Assembly: GCA_029990175.1 (NCBI GenBank)
Contig: JARKIP010000048.1
Span: forward strand, 22,654,001-22,718,000
Length of the DNA: 64,000 nt
Direction of reading: 5' to 3'
Source: Petunia secreta
Lineage: Eukaryota > Streptophyta > Magnoliopsida > Solanales > Solanaceae
The notes below the pieces were generated by a model. The model was not told where the DNA came from. It did no database searches and saw nothing but the letters and a program-made list of their open reading frames with translations. This document shows positions 56,733 to 64,000 of this stretch, in pieces. The translations under genes were made by a program, and so were the position numbers. The stretch's first letter is position 1, and the number at the start of each line of letters is the position of its first letter.

Positions 56733-57363
56733 TATGAAATACTCCCTGATCCATAGTTTTCCCCAAGTTTGCTAGGTACAACTCAAACATTGCTCACCAA
56801 AAGGAGAAAAATGACTGCCCTTACTTTTGTGTTACCTATAATACAAGTATCTCAACTCTTTACCTCCATAGCATTATTTTAACCAACTCAAACATTATTA
56901 TCAATCTTTAATAACTCGAAATTTCATCAAAACACTATTCATTTTGCTAATTTATTGTGAATCCTTTTTCTTCTTTTCTCGAAATATATTTACTCTCCAA
57001 CCAAACACCAGAAAATAAGTCATTTTTCCAACAAAAATTATAAAAAAAAATGGCATTCTCTGAATTACACCTTCTAATAATACTTCACCCGTCCTAATTT
57101 ATATGAGACCGTTCTGCTTTTAAGAATCAAACTTCTTAATCTTTTACCATTAATTCGAATATAGAATCTTTAAATTTTTTGATTTACATATCTGCAAACT
57201 ATTACAAAATATTATATGAGTCACAGTAATTAACAATTCACGATTTAGATGCATATGAATAAATCGCAGTCAAAATGAAATTTATTATTTGACTTTCGAA
57301 ATCGAAAAAGTGTCACATAAATTGACAGAGGGAGCAATAACTTTGAATCTTTAATATGCTTAC
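56733..57363 (-). other. Intron part of LBD copy B
   Basis: Collinear with 19050-19893 of copy A. Begins (in gene sense) with the donor GTAAGC at 57363. AT-rich, no other signal. Confidence 0.6.
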
Positions 57364-57791
57364 CTTGGAGGCGGAACAGTATCCAATTGAATCTGAGATA
57401 CAGAATCAGCGAGTGTTGATGATGAGATCCCTTGTAATTGATGTTTTTGTCTATAAGAGGCAAGTTGTGCACGGACTTTTTGAAGTTCCTCCTCGTAGAG
57501 TTGAATACTTGATTTAAGATTTTGTATGTCAGCCACACATCCATAAACAGGATGCTTATGTCGAGCATTTGCTTGGTAAATAATAGATTTCATAGCCGAT
57601 TCTTTCAGACTAGGATCAAGCTGGCGTAGTAATTTAAGAATATTAATAACACCAAATAGTCGATGTACATTTTCAAAAACTTTAGGTTGATCAGCAGGAA
57701 AATAAGGTGCTAAGGGACAGTCAGAAGTGCAAGGGATGTTCCTGTAATTGCAAGCTGCACAAGCTCGACTGGTGCCACAATTGAGGGACAT
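57364..57791 (-). CDS. LOB-domain (LBD/AS2-like) transcription factor, first exon
   Basis: An open frame from an ATG, ending at a good splice donor (CCAAG/GTAAGC). The protein begins MSLNCGTSRA, then carries the diagnostic LOB zinc-finger-like block CX2CX6CX3C at residues 11, 14, 21 and 25. LAPYFPAD, the FENVHRLFGVINILKLL region (the usual Gly-Ala-Ser is Gly-Val-Ile here) and a Leu-rich coil LKSSIQLYEEELQKVRAQL follow. About 143 residues cover the entire LOB domain. LBD proteins are plant-specific nuclear regulators of organ boundary and growth. The 3' exon is uncertain, and a 5 kb copia element lies in the intron, so expression as a full-length protein is not assured. Copy A at 19894-20322 is its pseudogene partner. 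Confidence 0.88.
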
Positions 57792-58248
57792 TTTCTTGTT
57801 TTCAAAGCATTAAAATGTCTTGAAAAAATCAAGAATGACAATCTTTTGCAAGATGATGGCAAAATAGAATTATCAAGAAATGAAGTATGGGAATAAAACA
57901 AGAGTTTTGTTGGGTGTAAATACAGGTACGAGTGAGAAGTGATAGTATCAGTTTTTGCTAATCTGCGGGAAGTGAGAGCCGAGAATTTCGGAGATGGCGT
58001 TATTTGAAAGTGTTATTGTAAGTTTGTAACCATGCATTCTCATACTTTTCCTCAGGCGGATGAAATGGATCAACAGTGTATATCTAATGAATTCTATCCA
58101 AGTAGATTGCTTTTTGTCTTTTTAAGCTATGCGTATCAATGCTTTTTTACTTGTACTTTCTTTTTTTGTTTATATATGCTCATATAAAAGTTGACCAATG
58201 AATAGGACAAAGCTGTCAAATTGACAAAGGGAATTGAATAGTTAAACA
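57792..58248. other. Upstream region of LBD copy B
   Basis: Homology with copy A ends near 57965. The TATTTATA box of copy A reads TATTTACA here (near 57918), so the core promoter may be weakened. Beyond 57965 the sequence is unrelated to copy A. Confidence 0.45.
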
Positions 58249-58446
58249 CCGTTTGGGTGAGCTTAAAAGTGGCTTATAAGCTAATAAATCCATAAGTAAA
58301 TGTTTGTAATTTAAAAATTTATGGACTTATAAGCCCTTATGTGCTTAAAAAAATGATAAGTTAGGAAATCCTAACTTCTCAAAAATTGACTTATATATAA
58401 ACTACTTTTGGCTTTTAAGCTACTTAAAATAAGGTCACCCAAACGG
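58249..58446. mobile_element. Small MITE with CCGTTTGGGTGA termini, copy 2
   Basis: Perfect terminal CCGTTTGGGTGA and TCACCCAAACGG. The interior has AAGTGGCTTATAAGC and related palindromes. Same family as 50368-50561. Confidence 0.8.
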
Positions 58447-58582
58447 GCTCTTAATCCTCGATTCTTGAAGATGAGATTGAGAGTGGGCATTTGAAATATT
58501 TAAAAGAGATAATCTCAGTAATGAATGGAAAGAAAAGATGTTAATACAACAACATATCTAGTGTAATTCTATAAGCAAGGTC

Positions 58583-59549
58583 TAGGGGTGTTCACGGTTT
58601 GGTTAAAAACCGATCCAAACCGAAAACAAAACAAAACCGACTAAAATAACCGATACGCTCGTGGATATGGTTTGGTTTGGTTTAAACCGACATTATTTGG
58701 TTTGGTTTGGTTTTCATGAAATAACCGAAGAAATAACCAAACTGAACCGACAAATTATATATATTAATAAAATATTTTTATAATGTATTTAAGTATTTTA
58801 TATATTTTTCAATAAATATGGTATGTTAAATGTTATTAGATTTTACTTTTTTGACTAACTTTTAAGTTTATGTTAACAAGAAACCAACTCATTTAGTCAA
58901 AGGAGTGGCTAACTTTTAAGTCCATTTTAAAAAGAAACTAACTCATTTAGTCTAAGGAGTCTAATTCATTCAATGAACTTATAGCTATATTATCTTCGGA
59001 AAAAAATCAGACTCACTGACACATAAACACACCGATAAAGTTTAAAGGCAAAACAAATTCTAGTTTTGACATCGTCTTTTCAGTAACAATTGCATGTTCA
59101 ACTTAATATATGAGTCATGACATATCGAAAACAGAAACATCGTGTAAATATAAGTTTGCTTTAATTCTTTCTTTTGTTCTAAATATTTTTTTTCAACTGC
59201 CCAGGATTTGCTGTAGTAGCAAGAGTGCAACATTTTATGTCTAGGTAGAATAAAATTTCAAGTTGCTCAAAATACTATAAGACTAAGAGCATACTTGTAG
59301 TTCTCTTTATCATTCGTTTTTAGGAAAAATTCTCTTTATCATTTATTTTTTTAGGAAAAGCTCTTTTTATTATTCTTATTATCTTCATTGTTATTTTATT
59401 TCTCAAAACCCGATAAAACGAACCAAACCGAACCAAATCGATGGATATAACTTTTATTTGGTTTGGTTTTAAAAATTGAAAAACCGATTATATTGGTTTG
59501 GTTATGGTTTTAATCAAAAACCAACCAAACCAAACCGTGAACACCCCTA
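58583..59549. mobile_element. hAT-like non-autonomous transposon, 967 bp
   Basis: Terminal inverted repeats TAGGGGTGTTCACGGTTTGG and its complement, flanked by an 8-bp duplication with one mismatch (GCAAGGTC at 58575-58582, GCAAGGTT at 59550-59557). Subterminal ACCGAAC/GGTTTGGTT motifs are clustered at both ends. No transposase ORF. The termini define a hAT-type element clearly. Confidence 0.88.
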
Positions 59550-59593
59550 GCAAGGTTTGTAAAAGGTGGAGAATACGCAAACCTTACCTCCTA

Positions 59594-60312
59594 TATTACG
59601 TGGGATGGGATCTTGTCCATTACTATTTGGTGCAATATTATTCAATAGTTCTATAGATTGGTGCCATATGTCCACCTACTTAATTCATGGTTGAGATTAT
59701 TTAATAAGTAAATAAATAAACATGGTAGTGTAATTTTAAACAATTTTTTTTTTTAAATAAGATAATATCACCTAACAAAACCTTTGATCTTAATGTCTCT
59801 GACATTTTTAACTAACCAATGAAAACCCCACTATGTGATTCACTGAATCACTTAGAAAAGATGTATGAAAAATTAGTCTAAAAAAGAGAGTATTTGAAAG
59901 GGCAAAGTAATCCAATCATAATTTTTAAAATTCAGAAAGTAATCTGATTTAAAGAATCATTATCAATAAAATAAAAATAAGAGAAGTTAGCATAATATCG
60001 TAAACTATAAAGGAGGTTGGTATTACGAAATTTAAATTGAGGAGCGGTCTCTATGATTATTACCATAAAATTTAAATTGGTGGGGTTGACGTTTAGTTAA
60101 AAATATCTGAAACGTTAAGTCTAAACACTATCGTTAGGTGATGTTTTTTTTTTAATTTTTTGTTTAAAATTACACTATCATATGTAGTTGTTTAGTAGTA
60201 AAATGACTTTAACCATGAATTAAATAGATGGACACATGGTACAATCTATAGAACTATTGAATAATATTGCACCAAATAGTAATGGACATGATCTCAATCT
60301 ATATTACGTGAG
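59594..60312. mobile_element. Foldback element with arms of about 250 bp
   Basis: 59594-59850 and 60060-60312 are inverted copies. For example TCCATTACTATTTGGTGCAA (left) matches the complement of the right arm, as do GTGTAATTTTAAACAA and ATCACCTAAC. The spacer is about 210 bp. No coding capacity. Target duplication not determined. Confidence 0.8.
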
Positions 60313-60434
60313 ATACAGAGGTTGTTTCTATAGACCATTCGGTCAAGAAAAATATTGTGAAAACATGTTTGAAAGAAGTAAAAATACGAGAACAAACTAA
60401 TTAAGATAAAAATGCTGAAGGAAAACAAAAATAC

Positions 60435-60511
60435 TGATAAGAAAAAAGTAGAGATAAGAAAAGAATACCATTTAGTTAAAAAAATAAAAAGATAAGAAAA
60501 GAATACCATTT
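60435..60511. repeat. Short direct repeat
   Basis: AGATAAGAAAAGAATACCAT occurs twice, 36 bp apart, just before the TA microsatellite. Confidence 0.8.
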
Positions 60512-60512
60512 A

Positions 60513-60513
<1 letters not shown>

Positions 60514-60574
<61 letters not shown>
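60514..60574. repeat. (TA)n microsatellite
   Basis: About 30 uninterrupted TA dinucleotides. Confidence 0.98.
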
Positions 60575-60578
<4 letters not shown>

Positions 60579-60769
60579 GTCAAATTTTCCGTGGTTTGCT
60601 AGAGGGAACAAGATAACCCTTCGTTAAATCTTTGAACAAATAGTGCCCTCGCCGTGAATATTTTGGGCTAGAAATGCCTTATTTTACTAATATAACATTA
60701 ATTAGTCCCAAATAAAATTTAAATACAATAATTAATACATGATCAGACAGCTTCCAAAATTTATTTGGC

Positions 60770-61211
60770 TTCTAATTCTAGGCCCCAAAAGTGAGGAGGC
60801 CCCAAAGTTATGTATGTAGTTCTAGTATATACTATATAATTAATAAAAGATTCAAAAATTATGCTTTTTATTTAATTTAGTTGTGGTTGAATAAGTAAGT
60901 CTGTTAAAATACAATAAATTTTTCTCTACATAATTAGTACATTTACTTCCTCTTCAATTTTGATTTCAACCTACATATAATGTATAAGTATTATATTACA
61001 TCTATTTTACTTGTTTTTGAGATTTCAAATTTTTATTTGAACTTAAGTTTTTGAAATTGTTATTTATTCATCTTGTTTGATTGATTCATAGATCGAAGAT
61101 TAAGTTTCTTTTGAGTTTCACTAGTATATGAATTTATATGAAATAATAGTATATAAAAGCCTTCGAATATGATTTAGCTTTAGGCCACAAGTTTCATTGG
61201 GCCGCCCTTCA
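60770..61211. mobile_element. Diverged relative of the AGGGGCGGCCC hAT-like MITE
   Basis: CTAGGCCCCAAAAGTGAGGAG on the left and TTAGGCCACAAGTTTCATTGG then GCCGCCC on the right echo the ends of the element at 6147-6993. Termini are eroded and no target duplication is seen. Confidence 0.35.
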
Positions 61212-61363
61212 TAACAGAACTCATCATTATTATATACACTTTAGTTTACTTTCAGCATTTTCTACATAAGTCAAAAGTCAATGTCTAAGCAACCCCACGG
61301 TATGCTGAATTATTTTTAATATCTCAATTCTCCTCTGATATAGGAATATGATAATGTGACGTT

Positions 61364-61975
61364 CAGAGGTATCAAAATGGGCTGGCTCAACCCAATCCTT
61401 GTGGGCTAAAGAATTAAATGGGTTAAGACTGGCCGGCCCTTTTTACTAAAGGGCCTCTAAAATATCGACTCAACCCAGCCCTAAGCAGACCGCGGGCTAG
61501 AACGGTCTGGCGCTTTAATTAAAATTGATAACAATTTAGAATAAAATAATTGAACAAAATATGGTCTCTAATTTAAATTGGCATAAAGCATATCTAGTCA
61601 TAGCAGGTATGATTTAAGAATTTTCAAATATTCAACAGAGAATTAAGTCTTTCAACTATGAAGTAATCTATAAAATAATAATTTCACTTTATATTCTATC
61701 ATACTACCATAAACTCGCAAAAGTAATATATTTTAGTGATAATATGGCTGCGTCTACAAGATGATGCCAAACTCTTAAAAAAAATAAGCTAACCATTATT
61801 TAAAATATGGGAATAGATATCAATTAATATAATTTTTTATTTTATTTTTAGGCCTTACGGGCCGCGGCCCAGCCCTTAAGGCTGAAAGGCCAAGTGAGAC
61901 TGGGCTCAGTAGCCTCTCTTCTAAATAGGTTGCAGAAACCTTAGCCCAATCCTACTTAACTAAAGGGTTGGGTTA
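61364..61975. mobile_element. Possible hAT-like fragment rich in GGGCTGGC motifs
   Basis: Starts CAGAGGTATCAAAATGGGCT, a form common to plant hAT termini. It has GC-rich subterminal blocks at both ends (AACCCAGCCC, GGCCGCGGCCCAGCCC). The right terminus is not recognisable, so the element is truncated or misjudged. Confidence 0.4.
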
Positions 61976-62350
61976 TGATATAAAACTAACAACAATAAAT
62001 GGAAAATACCAAAATAAAAGGATTGAAGAGCAAGACTCAAATTTGATTAAAAAAGGATTAAGGAAATATATTAAGAAAAAGTAGTTTAAACACCCCCTTT
62101 ATTGTCTATCAATTTGAACCAATGATATTTGATCCTTAACTAGATTAAATCTAATTGCAAATCAAGGACTTAAATGTGCTTAAGCAAACAAGCTTAGCCA
62201 ATAATCTCATAAGGTTTGTCATCAAAATCTAACCCTAAATAATGAGTTAAGGGCTTTATATAAGGGTTCGTAAAAATGGCAACTATTGCCTTAATTACCC
62301 TTGACAATGGGCTTGCAATAAGTTATTAACTAAAAATAGTATTCTGATCA
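61976..62350. other. Region following the 51-bp array, no gene
   Basis: In the sense of the adjacent gypsy element this is downstream of pol and could hold its polypurine tract and 3' LTR. I cannot define an LTR because the partner is outside the window. Confidence 0.35.
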
Positions 62351-62354
62351 TTGT

Positions 62355-62610
62355 CACTGCGCGATCGCGCTAGGACATGCGCGATTGCGTGGCTTGATTA
62401 ATCAGAACTTCGCGATCGCGACTATGGTCACGCGATCGCGAAGATATTGGCCTTCATCCATTGTCACCATCCTGCGGGATTGCATCTGAGGCCTCGCGAT
62501 CGCGCTATTCATCAATTCCTCCTTGCGCGATCGCGTTTGCTGACGCGCGATCGCGTTGCTCATCTTTTTTACCTTGCACGATCGCATCTGATGACTCACG
62601 ATCGCGTAGA
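62355..62610 (-). repeat. 51-bp tandem repeat array with CGCGATCGCG palindromes
   Basis: Ten GCGATCGC-like cores occur at 62361, 62381, 62412, 62432, 62476, 62496, 62527, 62547, 62578 and 62598. Spacing alternates 20 and 31 bp (one 44-bp gap), so the unit is 51 bp with two cores. Read on the minus strand in the pol frame, the units encode 17-residue repeats of the form RDRxxSxxAIxQ: the same palindrome is read as Arg-Asp-Arg and, in the next frame, as Ala-Ile-Ala. It lies just after the pol stop. Confidence 0.9.
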
Positions 62611-62708
62611 GTACTTTCTGGATTTGAGGCAGTAAGCTTGCGAACAGGTCCTGAAGCCTCCAACAATTGCCCCAGCAGCTCCAGTTGTGCAAATGTGGCT
62701 TGCAACTG

Positions 62709-64000
62709 TTACAACTCCCGTGCTTGGTTCCTTTTGAATGGCTTGCTCGCGCATCGGGTTGCATCATTCTCCCCTTCTTGAAAATAATTCGTCCTCGAAT
62801 TCCCTTGTTCTTCGACTTGGAAGGGAGACAAGTCGCACACGTTGAAAGCGTTGTGCACTTGGTAGTTGCTTGGCAAGTCAACTTTGTAGGCGTTGTCATT
62901 GAAGCGCTTAAGGATTTGAAATGGACCATCGCCTCTAGGCATCAACTTTCTCACCCGTTTGTTGGGAAATCCTTGGAATTGCTCAAACTCATTTGCAAAG
63001 ACTCCAAGCCATGTCCCACACCCCTTGCGTCTGGTCTATCCTTCCGGAAATGAACCCAAACACAATCACCCGGCTCGAAGACAACCTTTTTTCTTCTTTT
63101 GTTAGCCCTTTTCGCAACTTCTTGATTTTTCTTTTCGAGTTGCTTCCTTACTTGCTCGTGAAGTTGCTTCATCTCTTGAGCTCTCACCTTGGAATCTAAG
63201 CTTAAAACAACATCTTGAGACAAAGGCGTGAAATCCAAGGAGGTTAGGGGGTTAAAACCATACACAACCTCGAAAGGCGTCATGCAGGTATAAGTATGCG
63301 TGGTTCTATTATATGCAAACTCAATCAAAGGTAAGTGCTCTTCCCAAGAAGCAAGTTTCTCCTTAACCAATGCTCTAAGCATAGTACCCAAGGTTCTATT
63401 GACAACTTCGGTTTGGCCATCGGTTTGGGGGTGGCAAGAAGTGGAGAATAACAACTTAGTGCCAAGCCTCCCCATAATTCTTTCCAAAAATGACTAAGGA
63501 ATTTGGGATCCCTATCAGTAACAATAGTTTTTGGGACCCCATGCAATTTGAGCACATGTTCAAAAAAAAAATTGGCTACATGGGATGCATCATCAATTTT
63601 ATGACATGGAATGAAATGTGCGATTTTGAAAAATATATCAACTACCATAAAGATGCTATCTTTTCCCCTCTTGGTCCTAGGCAATCCAAGCACAAAGTCC
63701 AAAGAAATGTCAAGTCAAGGTCCTAAGGGTATGGGGAGGGGTGAGTACAAACCATGTGGAAGTAGCTTTGACTTAGCTTGCTTACACTTTAAGCATTGAC
63801 CGCACACCCTTACAACATCCACCCTCATCTTAGGCCAATAAAATCGCTCCTTAAGAATCTCCATGGTCTTGCCCATTCCTGAATGCCCCATTAATCCCCC
63901 ACTATGTGCCTCCCTCACTAGCAACTCCCTCCAAGATGAACTAGGCACGCACAACTTCCCATTTCTAAACAAGAATCTTTCAAACTTATGGAACCTCATG
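62709..64000 (-). pseudogene. Ty3/gypsy pol, integrase part, running off the window edge
   Basis: The minus strand reads the integrase zinc domain (REAHSGGLMGHSG ... CGQCLKCKQAKS), catalytic core (MDFVLGLPRTKRGKDS, IVTDRDPKFLSHFW, CHPQTDGQTEVVNR) and C-terminal fold (GPFQILKRFNDNAYKVDLP). It is of the chromovirus-like type. An in-frame TGA near 63715 (Trp codon in relatives) and a frame change near 63480 break it; another frame change lies near 62980. A stop at 62709 ends the frame, but the same frame continues open into the 51-bp repeats. RT and upstream parts are outside the window. Confidence 0.88.

Larger units (their letters stand above)
49551..57965. repeat. Segmental duplication copy B (interrupted by copia element 3)
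   Basis: Collinear with 4962-20497 once mobile elements are removed; see copy A. It retains the left half of the palindrome, lacks the hAT-like insertion, copia 1, copia 2 and the split MITE, and carries copia 3 and a 0.2 kb MITE instead. Confidence 0.8.

Noticed and set aside
61976..62350. 3' LTR of the right-hand gypsy element
   Set aside because: No partner LTR is in the window and no clear terminal TG...CA pair can be defined.
62355..62610. Regularly spaced palindromes as a CRISPR array
   Set aside because: This is a plant nuclear context with a pol-linked reading frame. Intervals alternate 20/31 bp and the repeats are only 8-10 bp, which is not CRISPR architecture.

Overview
The window looks like repeat-rich nuclear DNA of a dicot plant. 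It is AT-rich between elements and packed with nested LTR retrotransposons, hAT-like and other inverted-repeat elements and an Au/TS-like SINE ending in (TTG)n. It holds only one plausible host gene, a LOB-domain (LBD) transcription factor, in two duplicated copies. The SINE and the MITE types suggest Solanaceae; this is inference from recognition, not a search.

Layout. 1-4961: left-truncated Ty3/gypsy element on the minus strand (gag plus a 2.4 kb LTR), with a hAT-like element in gag. 4962-20497: duplication copy A, an LBD pseudogene whose intron and 3' part hold a hAT-like element, Ty1/copia element 1 (7104-12379), and a MITE split by Ty1/copia element 2 (13502-18918). 21193-21991: two tandem LTR-like units, the second interrupted by a large Tat-type Ty3/gypsy element (21992-33629). 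That element carries gag and pol on the minus strand, a spliced antisense gene on the plus strand with its own TATA box, a tRNA-Lys-like sequence and a foreign insert in integrase. 33878-33989: a near-perfect hairpin. 36084-40181: a non-autonomous LTR retrotransposon with gag and a long ORF of unknown function but no pol, nested in a long-TIR element. 41391-41503: SINE. 42259-48306: Ty1/copia element 4 with many nonsense codons. 48880-50080: a 1.2 kb imperfect palindrome. 49551-57965: duplication copy B, with Ty1/copia element 3 (51699-56727) in the intron of the better-preserved LBD gene (first exon 57364-57791, minus strand). 58249-62350: MITEs, a foldback element and a TA microsatellite. 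62355-64000: 3' part of another Ty3/gypsy pol on the minus strand, followed by a 51-bp repeat array rich in CGCGATCGCG palindromes.

How it fits together. Every autonomous-type element has at least one disabling lesion. Target-site duplications fix the borders of copia 1 (CAGAA), copia 3 (GCATG), copia 4 (CAACA), the non-autonomous LTR element (TAGTG) and two hAT-like elements (8 bp). The two LBD copies act as internal controls: each shows the empty site for insertions in the other. The most unusual items are the pol-less LTR element, the 112-nt hairpin, the in-frame palindromic 51-bp repeats, and the tRNA-like sequence and antisense gene inside the Tat element.
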